This document shows, piece by piece, positions 28,284 through 37,421 of a stretch of DNA of 64,000 nucleotides. The translations under genes and the position numbers were made by a program. Positions within the stretch are counted from its first letter, which is position 1. Each line of letters begins with the position of its first letter. Origin of the DNA: Fulvimonas sp. R45 (GTDB lineage: Bacteria; Pseudomonadota; Gammaproteobacteria; Xanthomonadales; Rhodanobacteraceae); NCBI RefSeq assembly GCF_030504985.1, contig NZ_JASERU010000004.1, positions 230,455 through 294,454 of the forward strand. The letters run 5' to 3'. Below the pieces are notes generated by a model. It was given only the letters and a program-made list of their open reading frames with translations, searched no databases and was not told the origin of the DNA.

Positions 28284-29423
28284 ATGCCACGCGGAACCCG
28301 CACCGGCGGCTTGCGCCGGATGCTGCGGCGGCTCGCGGCCGCCGCGTTCGCCTGCCTCGCGCTGGCCGCGCCGGCGCGGGCGGACAAGGTGCGCGACCTG
28401 GTGCAGGTGGCCGGCGTGCGCAGCAACCAGCTGATCGGCTACGGCCTGGTGGTGGGCCTGGACGGCTCCGGCGACCAGACCACCCAGGCGCCGTTCACCA
28501 CGCAGAGCCTGGAGAACATGCTGCAGCAGTTCGGCGTGCACGTGCCGGCCACGGCGCGCCCGCAGCTGAAGAATGCCGCCGCGGTGACGGTCACCGCCAC
28601 GCTGCCGCCGTTCGCCAAGCCGGGGCAGGCGATCGACGTCACCGTGGCCTCGATCGGCAACGCGCGCAGCCTGCGTGGCGGCGAGCTGCTGCTGACGCCG
28701 CTGCGCGGCGCCGACGGCAACGTCTACGCGATGGCGCAGGGCAGCGTGGTGGTCGGCGGCGTCAGCGCGCGCGGCAACAGCGGCTCCAGCGTGCAGGTGA
28801 ACATTTCCGACAGCGGGCGCGTGCCCAACGGCGCCACGGTGGAACGCAGCGTGCCTTCCTCGTTCGGCGAGGGCGGCGCGCTGGTGCTGAACCTCGACAC
28901 CCCGGACTTCACCACCGCGGCGCGCATCGCCCAGGCCATCGACCAGGCCTACGGCGCCGGCACCGCGCAGCCGGTGGATGGCGGCTCGGTGCGCGTGCGC
29001 GGTCCGCAGGACCCGGCGCAGCGGGTGGCCTGGCTGGGCATGATCGAATCGCTGGACGTGCAGCCCGGCGAGGCGCCGGCGCGGGTGGTGGTGAACGCGC
29101 GCACCGGCACCGTGGTGATCAGCGCCAACGTGCGCGTGAGCGCCGCCGCGGTGGCGCACGGCTCGATCCAGGTGACGGTGAGCGAGCAGCCGCTGGTGAG
29201 CCAGCCGGCGCCGTTCGGCAACGGGCAGACCGCGGTCGTGCCCAGCAGCAGCGTGCAGGTGCAGGAGAACGGCGCGCACATGTTCCGCTTCGGACCCGGC
29301 GTGGACCTCGACACCATCGTGCGCGCGGTGAACCAGGTCGGCGCCTCGCCCAGCGACCTGATCTCGATCCTGCAGGCATTGAAGCAGGCCGGCGCGCTGC
29401 ACGCGCAGCTGGTGGTGATCTGA
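28284..29423 (+). CDS. flgI: Flagellar P-ring protein FlgI
   Basis: A 379-residue precursor with a signal peptide ([23 protein letters not shown]). The mature protein has [32 protein letters not shown] and ends [22 protein letters not shown], both diagnostic. It forms the P ring in the peptidoglycan with help from FlgA. I use the second ATG, because the GGAGG just upstream lies inside the first possible ATG codon context and is ideally spaced for the second. The stop overlaps flgJ by 1 nt. Confidence 0.95.
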   Translation: MPRGTRTGGLRRMLRRLAAAAFACLALAAPARADKVRDLVQVAGVRSNQLIGYGLVVGLDGSGDQTTQAPFTTQSLENMLQQFGVHVPATARPQLKNAAAVTVTATLPPFAKPGQAIDVTVASIGNARSLRGGELLLTPLRGADGNVYAMAQGSVVVGGVSARGNSGSSVQVNISDSGRVPNGATVERSVPSSFGEGGALVLNLDTPDFTTAARIAQAIDQAYGAGTAQPVDGGSVRVRGPQDPAQRVAWLGMIESLDVQPGEAPARVVVNARTGTVVISANVRVSAAAVAHGSIQVTVSEQPLVSQPAPFGNGQTAVVPSSSVQVQENGAHMFRFGPGVDLDTIVRAVNQVGASPSDLISILQALKQAGALHAQLVVI

Positions 29424-30370
29424 TGGGCGTGCCGGGTGACGTGCTGCAGAGTGTGGGCACCTGGACCGACCTGTCCGGGTTCGACGCGCTGCGGCAGTCC
29501 GCCCGCGCCGACGGCAAGGCGGCGCTGCCCGTGGTGGCGCGCCAGTTCGAGGCGATCTTCACCCAGATGATGCTGAAGTCGATGCGCGAGGCGGGCATGG
29601 GCGACGGCCTGTTCGACAGCGAGGCCGGCGACGCCTGGCGCGACCTGTACGACCACCAGCTGGCGCTGGAGCTGTCCAGCCACGGCCGCGGCTTCGGCAT
29701 CGCGCGGATGCTGGAGCGCCAGCTCGGCGGCGGCGCGTCGGCAGCACCCGCATCGACGACGGGCGACGCGCCGCCTGCGCCGCCCGCCGACGGCTGGCGC
29801 CAGCGCCTGGACGGCGTGCTCGACGCCGCCCGGGCGGCCGGCAACAAGGTGCTGCCCTGGCTGCCGCGCGACGCGCAGGACTTCGTGCGCGAACTGGCGC
29901 CCTACGCGCGCCGCGCCGCGCGCCAGCTGGGCGTGTCGGTGCGCGCCGTGCTGGCGCAGGCGGCGCTGGAAACCGACTGGGGCCGGCGCATGCCGCGCGG
30001 CACGGACGGCCGCAGCAGCAACAACCTGTTCGGCATCAAGGACGGCGGCGGCTGGGACGGCGACTGCGCCAGCGTGCCCACGGTGGAATACGAGGACGGC
30101 ATCGCCGTGCGCCGGCAGGCGCGCTTCCGCGCCTACGCCTCGCCGGGCGAGTCCTTCGCCGACTACGCGCGGCTGCTCGGTGGCAGCCCGCGCTACGCGC
30201 AGGCGCTCGGCCATGGCGACGACGTACGCGGCTTCGCGCAGGCGCTGGTGCAGGGCGGCTACGCCACCGATCCGGACTACGCGGGCAAGCTGGCCGCGCT
30301 GGCCGACAGCCCGGCCATGCGGCAGGCGCTGGCCGCGCTCAAGAATGCGCCGCCGCCGCCGAACTCCTGA
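29423..30370 (+). CDS. flgJ: Rod-cap peptidoglycan hydrolase FlgJ
   Basis: A 315-residue two-domain protein. The N-terminal rod-binding part has RQFEAIFTQMMLKSMREAGMGDGLFDSEAG. After a Pro/Ala linker (about 110-130) comes a GH73-type muramidase domain (QAALETDWGRRMP with catalytic Glu183; NNLFGIKDGGGWDG; FADYARLLGGSPRY). It caps the rod and opens the murein layer for it. A bifunctional FlgJ is the gammaproteobacterial form. Confidence 0.96.
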   Translation: MGVPGDVLQSVGTWTDLSGFDALRQSARADGKAALPVVARQFEAIFTQMMLKSMREAGMGDGLFDSEAGDAWRDLYDHQLALELSSHGRGFGIARMLERQLGGGASAAPASTTGDAPPAPPADGWRQRLDGVLDAARAAGNKVLPWLPRDAQDFVRELAPYARRAARQLGVSVRAVLAQAALETDWGRRMPRGTDGRSSNNLFGIKDGGGWDGDCASVPTVEYEDGIAVRRQARFRAYASPGESFADYARLLGGSPRYAQALGHGDDVRGFAQALVQGGYATDPDYAGKLAALADSPAMRQALAALKNAPPPPNS

Positions 30371-30396
30371 CACGACATCGCACAGGCACCATCCCC

Positions 30397-32277
30397 ATGG
30401 CCAACCTGCTCAGCACCGGCATCTCCGGACTCAGCGCCGCGCAGCTCGCGCTCAACGTCGTCGGCAACAACATCGCCAACGTCGACACGCCCGGCTACAG
30501 CCGCCAGAGCACGGTGCAGGCCGACCGCGTGGGGACCGCCGTCGGCGGCTTCACCATCGGCGGCGGCGTGGACGTGACCGCGGTGGAACGCGCCTACAGC
30601 CGCTACCTCACCACCGCGATGTGGAGCAGCCATTCCGGTTTGCAGGGCGCCAGCACCGGCAACGCCCTGGCCGGCGCGCTCAACGGCATGTTCACCGGCA
30701 GCGGCAACCTGCAGACCGCGCTGGACGGCTTCTACGGCGCCTTCGGCACGCTGGCCGGCGCGCCGGGCGACGCCTCGCAACGGCAGGCGCTGCTGGGCAA
30801 GGCGGCCGCGCTGGTGGCGAACTTCAACACCCTGGGCCAGCAGCTCGACCTGCAGCGCAAGCAGGTGAACACGCAGGTGGCGCAGACGGTGGACAGCATC
30901 AACGCCGCCACCGCCGGCATCGCCAGGCTCAACCAGCAGATCGCCCAGGCCAGCGCCGGCAGCGGCGCGCCGAATGCGCTGCTCGACCAGCGCGACGCGC
31001 TGGTCAACACGCTGTCCGGCTACCTCGGCATCACCACCGCGTTCGACAGCGACGGCAGCCTCAGCGTCTACAGCGCCAGCGGGCAGAACCTGGTCAGCGG
31101 CGTGCATGCCAGCGCGCTGTCCGCCGGCGGCAACGCCTACGACGCGTCCACCACCGACGTGTTCGACGGCGCGGGCAACGACATCACCGGCACGATCGGC
31201 GGCGGCACGCTGGGCGCGCTGCTGAACTACCGCGGCAACGTGCTGGCCCCGGCGCAGAACCAGCTGGGCCTGGCCGCGCTGGGTCTGGCCGCCAGCGTGA
31301 ACGGCCAGCAGGCGAAGGGATTGGACCTGCACGGGCGGCAGGGCGCGGCGATGTTCACCGTGCCGTCGCCGGCGGTCGCCGGCGCCCGCGGCAACCAGGG
31401 CGACGCCACGGTGGCGGCGTCCGTCGACGACGTGGCGCAGCTCACCGGCGCGGACTACGTGCTCGGCTACGACGGCAGCCAGTGGCGGCTCGCCACCACC
31501 GGCGGGCAGAGCGTGCCGCTCACCGCCAACCCCGACGGCAGCCTGTCCGCGGCCGGCCTGCGCTTCACGGTGTCCGGCGACGCGCAGGCCGGCGACAGCT
31601 ACCGCATCGCGCCGAGCCGCGACGCGGCGGGCGGACTGGCGCTGGCCCTGTCCGACCCGTCCGGCATCGCCGCCGCCGCCGCGCTGGTCGCGACGCCGGG
31701 CAGCGGCAACACCGGCGCTGCCACCGTCGGCTCCGTCGCGGTGACGGACACGGGCGCCGCCGGCCTGCTCGACGGCGCCACGGTGACGTTCACCTCGGCC
31801 AGCGATTACGCGATCACCGATGCCGGCGGCACGCTGCTGGCCAGCGGCAGCTACACGCCCGGCCAGCCGATCGCCGCGAACGGCTGGCGCCTCACCCTCG
31901 GCGGCACGCCGGCGGCCGGCGACAGCTTCGCCGTGACGGCGAACACCGCCGGCCTGGACGACAATGGCAACGCGCTGGCGCTGGGCGCGCTCGACGATGC
32001 CGGCGTGCTGGACGGCGGCAAGACCTCGATCATGGACGCCTATGCCGGCCTCACCACCCAGGTCGGCGACGCCGGCAGCCAGGCGCAGGACGAATTGGCC
32101 ACGCAGACCGCGCTGAACAACCAGGCGGTGTCCGCCCAGCAGAGCGTCTCCGGCGTCAACCTCGACGAGGAGGCGGCCAGCATGGTGCGCTACCAGCAGG
32201 CCTACCAAGCCTCCGCGCAGATCATCTCCACCGCGCAATCCATCTTCTCCAGCCTGATCGACGCCATCCGGAGTTGA
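30397..32277 (+). CDS. flgK: Hook-associated protein 1 FlgK
   Basis: A 626-residue junction protein. It opens with LLSTGISGLSAAQLALNVVGNNIANVDTPGYSRQST, keeps the coiled region NQQIAQASAGSGAPNALLDQRDALVNTLSGYLGI and ends GVNLDEEAASMVRYQQAYQASAQIISTAQSIFSSLIDAIR. The middle holds two similar beta-rich stretches (GAMFTVPSPAVAGARGNQGDATV region and the ALVATPGSGNTGAATVGSVAV region) forming the exposed domains. FlgN is its export chaperone. Confidence 0.97.
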   Translation: MANLLSTGISGLSAAQLALNVVGNNIANVDTPGYSRQSTVQADRVGTAVGGFTIGGGVDVTAVERAYSRYLTTAMWSSHSGLQGASTGNALAGALNGMFTGSGNLQTALDGFYGAFGTLAGAPGDASQRQALLGKAAALVANFNTLGQQLDLQRKQVNTQVAQTVDSINAATAGIARLNQQIAQASAGSGAPNALLDQRDALVNTLSGYLGITTAFDSDGSLSVYSASGQNLVSGVHASALSAGGNAYDASTTDVFDGAGNDITGTIGGGTLGALLNYRGNVLAPAQNQLGLAALGLAASVNGQQAKGLDLHGRQGAAMFTVPSPAVAGARGNQGDATVAASVDDVAQLTGADYVLGYDGSQWRLATTGGQSVPLTANPDGSLSAAGLRFTVSGDAQAGDSYRIAPSRDAAGGLALALSDPSGIAAAAALVATPGSGNTGAATVGSVAVTDTGAAGLLDGATVTFTSASDYAITDAGGTLLASGSYTPGQPIAANGWRLTLGGTPAAGDSFAVTANTAGLDDNGNALALGALDDAGVLDGGKTSIMDAYAGLTTQVGDAGSQAQDELATQTALNNQAVSAQQSVSGVNLDEEAASMVRYQQAYQASAQIISTAQSIFSSLIDAIRS

Positions 32278-32281
32278 ACGC

Positions 32282-33505
32282 ATGCGCATATCCATCAGCT
32301 GGGCCTATCAGCAGTCGCTGGCCACCATGCAGGCGCAGCAGAGCGCGCTGGCCGCGAGCCAGAACGAGGTGAGCACCGGGACGCGCGTGAACCTGCCCTC
32401 CGACGACCCGGCCGCCGCCGCGCAGATCGTGGGCATCGGCCACACGCTGGCGCAGAACACGCAGTACGCCGCCAACATCGCCGGTGCCAACACGCGCCTG
32501 GCCACCGAGGAAAGCACGCTCGACTCGGTCACGGACCTGCTCGACCGCGCGCGCACGCTCGGCCTGGGCGCGCTGGACGGCTCGCTGTCGGCGCAGGACC
32601 TGCAGGGCATCGGCACCGAGCTGGGCCAGATCCGCGACCAGCTGCTGCAGTACGCCAACGCCCGCGACGCCAACGGCAACGCGCTGTTCGCCGGCACTGG
32701 CGACAGCAAGGCGCCGTTCGTGCGCAACGCCGACGGCTCGGTGAGCTACCAGGGCACCGCCGTGCAGCAGAGGGCGGCGATCGGGCACGGTCTCACGCTT
32801 CCCACCGGCGACACCGGCGCCGCGGTGTTCATGGACATTCCCGCCGGCAACGGCGACTTCGTCGCCAGCGCGGGCGCGGCGAACCAGGGCAGCCTGGTGG
32901 TGGGCGCCAACAGCGTCACCGACCCGGCCCGGTGGACGTCGTCCGTCGCGGCCGCGGGCGGCGGCTTCACCATCAGCTTCGGCGCGGGCGGCCACTGGAC
33001 CGTGCAGGACGCCGCCGGCAAGCCGCTCACCGACGCCGCCGGCCAGCCGCTGGGCGGCGACTACGCCGACGGCGGCAGCATCGCCTTCGAGGGACTTTCG
33101 ATCAGCCTCTCCGGCACGCCGGCCGCCGGCGACACCGTGCACGTGACGACCGGCACCACGCAGAACGTCTTCGCCACCCTGGACGGGATGATCGCATCGT
33201 TGCAGGGCGGCAACGCCACGCAGCTCGGCAACGCGATGAACCGCCAGCTGGAATCGCTGGACCGCACGCTGGACACGGTGGCCTCCACCCAGGTCGCGAT
33301 CGGCGGCCGGCTGGACGTGCTGGGCCAGCAAGGCGCGGCCTACGCCAGCCTCGGCGTGACCTACCAGTCCGCGCTGTCCAACGCGCGCGACGCCGACCCG
33401 TACCAGGCGATCAGCCAGCTCAGCCTCCAGTCCGCCGCGTTGCAGGCCTCGCAGCAGGTGTTCGTCGCGGTGAAGTCGCTGAGCCTGTTCAACTACCTGC
33501 GCTGA
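32282..33505 (+). CDS. flgL: Hook-associated protein 3 FlgL
   Basis: A 407-residue hook-filament junction protein. The N-terminal helix MRISISWAYQQSLATMQAQQSALAASQNEVSTGTRVNLPSDDPAAAAQI and the C-terminal YQAISQLSLQSAALQASQQVFVAVKSLSLFNYLR are flagellin-like D0/D1 segments characteristic of FlgL. The start lies 4 bp after flgK. The TGA stop is the first triplet of a repeat copy, which marks the end of the long flg operon. Confidence 0.95.
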   Translation: MRISISWAYQQSLATMQAQQSALAASQNEVSTGTRVNLPSDDPAAAAQIVGIGHTLAQNTQYAANIAGANTRLATEESTLDSVTDLLDRARTLGLGALDGSLSAQDLQGIGTELGQIRDQLLQYANARDANGNALFAGTGDSKAPFVRNADGSVSYQGTAVQQRAAIGHGLTLPTGDTGAAVFMDIPAGNGDFVASAGAANQGSLVVGANSVTDPARWTSSVAAAGGGFTISFGAGGHWTVQDAAGKPLTDAAGQPLGGDYADGGSIAFEGLSISLSGTPAAGDTVHVTTGTTQNVFATLDGMIASLQGGNATQLGNAMNRQLESLDRTLDTVASTQVAIGGRLDVLGQQGAAYASLGVTYQSALSNARDADPYQAISQLSLQSAALQASQQVFVAVKSLSLFNYLR

Positions 33506-33531
33506 GAGCCTGTTCACGATCTCCGGGCATC
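33503..33531 (+). repeat. Stop-codon-associated repeat, copy 2 (A type)
   Basis: Begins exactly at the flgL stop: TGAGAGCCTGTTCA then CGATCTCCGGG and ATCGC. The first 25 bp are identical to the copy at the end of the MliC-like gene. Confidence 0.85.
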
Positions 33532-33606
33532 GCGTAAAGCGTGTCTTTGCTCGTCATCCCGGCACAGGCCCACTGTTGTCCGGACTATTTCCTGCCGCTG
33601 GATGAG

Positions 33607-33634
33607 CTCCTCCCCCTGCGCGCAGGGGAGGGAG
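33607..33634. repeat. Palindrome between flgL and fliC
   Basis: CTCCTCCCCCTGCG faces CGCAGGGGAGGGAG and contains a perfect 16-bp CCCCTGCG/CGCAGGGG palindrome, followed by GTCTTCTTC. It resembles the CTCTCCCC/GGGGAGAG elements between fliP and fliQ and may act as a terminator for the flg operon. Confidence 0.6.
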
Positions 33635-33699
33635 TCTTCTTCGCTCTCCCTTCGAGGCAGCCGGCAGTCTTCCGCGCACGCTGTTTGCATCGCGCGTCC

Positions 33700-33749
33700 G
33701 CACGGAACGGATGCATGCGGCTGTCAAGACGCATGCATCCGTTCCGTGC
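33700..33749. repeat. Perfect 20-bp inverted repeat upstream of the fliC promoter
   Basis: Arms 33700-33719 and 33730-33749 are perfect complements (GCACGGAACGGATGCATGCG and its inverse) around a 10-nt loop. The right arm ends on the base before the -35 box of the fliC sigma-28 promoter. No T run follows, so an ordinary intrinsic terminator is unlikely; an operator or insulating hairpin is possible. Confidence 0.85.
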
Positions 33750-33776
33750 TCAAGAAATGCCAGGTGACGCCGAAAA
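33750..33776 (+). promoter_or_regulatory. Sigma-28 (FliA) promoter of fliC
   Basis: TCAAG, 14 nt, GCCGAAAA. The -35 box and the spacing equal those of the flgM and cheV promoters and the -10 box differs at two positions. It predicts a leader of about 75 nt before fliC. Confidence 0.8.
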
Positions 33777-33862
33777 GCTTCCCGAGGCGGTTGGCACTCC
33801 GGATGGAGCACCGCCGGAACGCTATCCGACAGCTCCATGACCGACATCACTAGGAGACCTCC

Positions 33863-35362
33863 ATGTCACTGGTCATCAACACCAACGTTTCTTCGCTGAA
33901 CGCGCAGAACAACCTGTCCCGCTCGCAGAGCGCGCTGGCGCAGGCCACCGAGCGCCTGTCCTCGGGCCTGAAGATCAACAGCGCCAAGGACAACGCCGCC
34001 GGCTACGCCATCTCGCAGCGCTACACCACGCAGATCGGCGGCCTGCAGCAGGCCAGCGCCAATGCCAGCGACGCCATCAACCTGGCGCAGACCGCCGGCT
34101 CCGCGCTGGACCAGGTCACCGCCAACCTGCAGGCGATCCGCGACCTGGCCGTGCAGTCGGCCACCGGCACCTATTCCGACAGCGACCGCGCCAGCATCGA
34201 CCAGGAAGTGCAGCAGCGCCTGGCCGAGATCACCCGCATCGCCAACCAGACCACCTTCAACGGCTCCAAGGTGCTGGACGGCTCGCTGGGCACCAAGAGC
34301 TTCCAGATCGGCGCCGACGTGGGCCAGACCATCTCGGTCAGCCTCAACACCAGCGTGAAGGCCGGCGACATGGGCCAGCTGGCCGAAGTGTCCACCGGCG
34401 ACATCAGCGGCATCTTCGGTTCGACCACCACGACCACGGCGGCGACCGCGGGCTCGAGCACCGGCAGCGCGGCGCCAGGCAGCTTCGACTTCAGCACCAC
34501 CAACGCCTCGTTCACCGTCGACGGCCACGCCGTGAACCTCACCACCAACGTCACCAACATGGCGGGCCTGGTGAGCGCGGTGCAGGGCAAGCTGGACGCG
34601 GCTGCGGCCGGCACCTATTCGGTGGGCATCGACGCCACCACCGGCGGCCTGAAGATCAGCACGACGGCGACCGGCGCCGCGGCGGCGGCCCCGGTGATCG
34701 CGGGCACCGACGCGTCGACCATCTTCGGCACCGTCACCACGGCCGCCGGCCAGGACGCGACCACCACCACCACGGCCGCGCCGGACCTGTCGACGGAAGG
34801 CTTCTCGATCAACGGCACGGCGATCGACCTGACCGGCGTGAAGAGCCTGCAGGACCTGTCCGACGCGATCAACGCGGCCGGCATCAACGGCGTGAGCGCG
34901 GCGGTGAGCGGCGACGGCAAGGGCCTGGAGTTCTATTCCAGCGCCGCGCTGACGATCGCCGACACCGGCGCCCACGTGATCGGCGCCAATGCCAAGGACG
35001 CCAACACCAGCGCCACCTACGCCGCGGGTACCGCGGCCGCCGCCGGCGGCTCGCTGGCCAAGGGCAGCGTGGCCACGGTGAACCAGGCCAACGACCTGAT
35101 CTCGCGCGTGGACGTGGCGCTGAAGGCGGTCAGCGACTTCGCCGCCCAGCTCGGCGCGGTGCAGAACCGCTTCCAGTCCACCATCTCCACGGTGGCGGCG
35201 CAGACCACCAACCTGCAGTCCTCGCAGTCGACCATCCAGGATGCGGACTTCGCCGCGGAAACGGCGGCGCTGAGCAAGGCACAGGTGCTGCAGCAGGCCG
35301 GCATCTCGGTGCTGGCGCAGGCGAACTCGCAGCCGCAGCAGGTGCTCAAGCTCCTGCAGTAA
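33863..35362 (+). CDS. fliC: Flagellin FliC
   Basis: A 499-residue filament subunit. N-terminal D0/D1: SLVINTNVSSLNAQNNLSRSQSALAQATERLSSGLKINSAKDNAAG; C-terminal D1/D0: TLQSSQSTIQDADFAAETAALSKAQVLQQAGISVLAQANSQPQQVLKLLQ-type end. The exposed centre (about 180-400) holds two flagellin-IN-like beta units, each led by a Thr-rich linker (STTTTTAATAG and ATTTTTAAPD) after an IFG motif, suggesting an internal duplication. The ATG follows AGGAG by 6-7 nt. Expression is from a sigma-28 promoter. It is the only flagellin gene in view. Confidence 0.97.
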   Translation: MSLVINTNVSSLNAQNNLSRSQSALAQATERLSSGLKINSAKDNAAGYAISQRYTTQIGGLQQASANASDAINLAQTAGSALDQVTANLQAIRDLAVQSATGTYSDSDRASIDQEVQQRLAEITRIANQTTFNGSKVLDGSLGTKSFQIGADVGQTISVSLNTSVKAGDMGQLAEVSTGDISGIFGSTTTTTAATAGSSTGSAAPGSFDFSTTNASFTVDGHAVNLTTNVTNMAGLVSAVQGKLDAAAAGTYSVGIDATTGGLKISTTATGAAAAAPVIAGTDASTIFGTVTTAAGQDATTTTTAAPDLSTEGFSINGTAIDLTGVKSLQDLSDAINAAGINGVSAAVSGDGKGLEFYSSAALTIADTGAHVIGANAKDANTSATYAAGTAAAAGGSLAKGSVATVNQANDLISRVDVALKAVSDFAAQLGAVQNRFQSTISTVAAQTTNLQSSQSTIQDADFAAETAALSKAQVLQQAGISVLAQANSQPQQVLKLLQ

Positions 35363-35378
35363 CGGAGCAGGGGGCGGC

Positions 35379-35419
35379 CCGGCCATGGTCGTCGACAGGC
35401 GACCATGGCCGGCCGGTTT
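35379..35419 (+). terminator. Hairpin terminator after fliC
   Basis: CCGGCCATGGTCG (35379-35391) and CGACCATGGCCGG (35400-35412) are perfect complements around an 8-nt loop, followed by CCGGTTTC. The T run is short, so strength is uncertain, but the place, 17 nt after fliC, fits a terminator between fliC and the separately promoted fliD. Confidence 0.65.
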
Positions 35420-35441
35420 CGCGGGCATGCGCGGCGGCGCC

Positions 35442-35457
35442 CGGCATCATTCTTGCT
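35442..35457 (+). promoter_or_regulatory. Sigma-54 promoter of fliD operon
   Basis: CGGCATCATTCTTGCT: GG and GC are 10 nt apart with TTGCT at -12; the first base deviates from the consensus T. The fliD ATG is 59 nt further on. It would drive fliD, fliS, the fliT-like gene and the PilZ gene. Confidence 0.72.
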
Positions 35458-35515
35458 GGTCATGCCGGGAAGACGGAAAGGCGCCGCCACGCCGTCACCT
35501 CGTAGGAGTTTCGCG

Positions 35516-36991
35516 ATGACCACCATTTCCGGCACCGGCAACGGCGCGCTCGCCGCCTTGCTCGGCTCCATGGCTTCGGGCAGCGGCACGGGCAGCGGCT
35601 CGTCCACCACCACCGGCACCGACTCGGGCACCACGACCGGTTCCGGCCTGCTCAGCTCCGCCGGGCTGGGTTCGGGCCTGAACGTGGACGCGATCATCAC
35701 GGCGCTGGTCAACGACCGCAAGGCGGGGCCGCAGGGGCAGATCGCCGCGCGCGCCACGCAGGACCAGAACCTGGAAGCCGGCCTCAACGGCCTGAGCACC
35801 GTGCTCACTTCGCTGCAGGCGGCGCTCGCCGGCATCGGCACGAGTTTCTCCGGCTTCGACGCGGCGTTCTCGAACGCCGACGTGGGCACGGTCACCGCCG
35901 CCGCAGGCGCGGTGCCGGGCCGCCATGACCTCGTCGTGAGCGCGCTGGCCACCGCGCAGAAGCGCATCGGTCCGGCACTGGACGCCGGCGCGCCGGTGGG
36001 CGAGGGCACGCTGCAGATCGGCGTGGGCAGCAAGAGCATGAACATCGCGGTGTCGGCCAGCAACACGCTGGCGGACATCGCCAAGGCGATCAACGGCGCG
36101 AAGGACAACCCGGGCGTCACCGCCACCGTGCTCAACGGCACCGGTGGCGCGCAGCTGGTGCTCAGCTCCAACGCGACGGGCACGGCGAACGCCTTCACGA
36201 TCAGCGCGAACGCCACCAGCAGCAGCGGCCTGCTCGATCTCGCCAACGCGCTGGGCACGGCGGGCCAGAGCGAAGCCGCCGACGCCCAGTTCAACATCGA
36301 CGGCGTGGCGATGAGCAGCGCCGGCAACACCGTGGGCGACGCGCTCGACGGCGTCACGCTGGACCTGGAAGCCACCGGCAGCACGCGGCTGACGGTGAGC
36401 CGCGACACCGCCGGCATCCAGTCCGCGGTGCAGCAGTTCGTCACCGCCTACAACGCCTACGCCAGCACCACCGGCCAGCTCAGCAGCTACGACACCGGCA
36501 CCGGCAAGGCCGGCCTGCTGCTGGGCAACGCCACCCTGCTGTCGGTGAAGCGCCAGGTTTCCGACGTGCTGGGCGGCGCGGTGCCGGGCAACGCGCTGGG
36601 CACCCTGGCCAAGATCGGCATCACGCGCAACGCCGACGGCAGCATGTCGCTGGACGCGAACGCGTTCGACGCCGCGCTGTCCTCCGATCCGGCCTCGGTG
36701 CAGGACCTGTTCTCCGGCGCCGGCGGCTACGCGACGCGCATGGGCAAGACCATCGACACCTTCGCCGGCGCCAACGGGATCATTCCGTCCCAGCTCGCCA
36801 GCCTGGACAAGGACCTCGACGCGCTCAACACCCAGACCATCGCGCTCAACCAGCGCATGAGCGTGTACCAGGCCCAGCTCAGCGCGCAGTACACCCAGCT
36901 GGACAAGCTGATGTCCCAGCTCAAGAACACCAGCAGCTACCTGACCCAGTCGCTGGAAGCGCTGAACAAGAACAACGGCAACAACAACTGA
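35516..36991 (+). CDS. fliD: Flagellar filament cap FliD
   Basis: A 491-residue filament-capping protein. After a Gly/Ser/Thr-rich N-terminus comes the FliD motif SSAGLGSGLNVDAIITALVNDRKAGPQGQI; the centre has a flagellin-IN-like motif and SATGTARLTVSRDTAGIQSAVQQFVTAYNAY-type stretch; the C-terminal coiled coil is LASLDKDLDALNTQTIALNQRMSVYQAQLSAQYTQLDKLMSQLKNTSSYL. The start follows TAGGAG by 7 nt. No flaG gene lies between fliC and fliD, unlike in Pseudomonas. Confidence 0.96.
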   Translation: MTTISGTGNGALAALLGSMASGSGTGSGSSTTTGTDSGTTTGSGLLSSAGLGSGLNVDAIITALVNDRKAGPQGQIAARATQDQNLEAGLNGLSTVLTSLQAALAGIGTSFSGFDAAFSNADVGTVTAAAGAVPGRHDLVVSALATAQKRIGPALDAGAPVGEGTLQIGVGSKSMNIAVSASNTLADIAKAINGAKDNPGVTATVLNGTGGAQLVLSSNATGTANAFTISANATSSSGLLDLANALGTAGQSEAADAQFNIDGVAMSSAGNTVGDALDGVTLDLEATGSTRLTVSRDTAGIQSAVQQFVTAYNAYASTTGQLSSYDTGTGKAGLLLGNATLLSVKRQVSDVLGGAVPGNALGTLAKIGITRNADGSMSLDANAFDAALSSDPASVQDLFSGAGGYATRMGKTIDTFAGANGIIPSQLASLDKDLDALNTQTIALNQRMSVYQAQLSAQYTQLDKLMSQLKNTSSYLTQSLEALNKNNGNNN

Positions 36992-37004
36992 GCGGAACGC
37001 GACC

Positions 37005-37421
37005 ATGAACCAGGCTTATGCCCGCCAGGCCACCGCCATGTACCGCCAGAACGGCGCCCGCAGCGAGGTGGAAGGCGCCGACGCGCACCAGCTCACCGCG
37101 ATGCTGTTCGACGGCGCGCTCGACCGCATGGCCCAGGCCTGCGCGCACATCCGGCACGGCGACGTGGCCGGCAAGGGGCAGTGCGTCTCGCGCGCGGTGG
37201 CCATCGTGGGCGAACTGCGCGCGGCGCTGGACCACGCCGCCGGCGGCCAGCTCAGCCAGCGCCTGGACGCGCTGTACGGCTACGTGACGCAACGCCTGCT
37301 GCACGCGCAGTTGCATGACGAGATCCCGGCGCTGGAGGAATGCATGCGCCTGCTCGCGCAGGTGCGCGACGGCTGGCGCGGCATCCGCGGCGACTACCTG
37401 GCCGCGCAGGCGGCGCCATGA
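37005..37421 (+). CDS. fliS: Flagellin export chaperone FliS
   Basis: A 138-residue helical chaperone that binds the FliC C-terminus. Family segments include YRQNGARSEVEGADAHQLTAMLFDGALDRMAQACAHI and GELRAALDHAAGGQLSQRLDALYGYVTQRLLHAQLHDE. It lies 13 bp after fliD. The stop overlaps the next start (ATGA). Confidence 0.95.
   Translation: MNQAYARQATAMYRQNGARSEVEGADAHQLTAMLFDGALDRMAQACAHIRHGDVAGKGQCVSRAVAIVGELRAALDHAAGGQLSQRLDALYGYVTQRLLHAQLHDEIPALEECMRLLAQVRDGWRGIRGDYLAAQAAP

Noticed and set aside
33534..33560. TAAAG after flgL as an enterobacterial-type sigma-28 -35 box for fliC.
   Set aside because: No GCCGAT-like -10 box lies at the right distance; the TCAAG site further downstream fits better.
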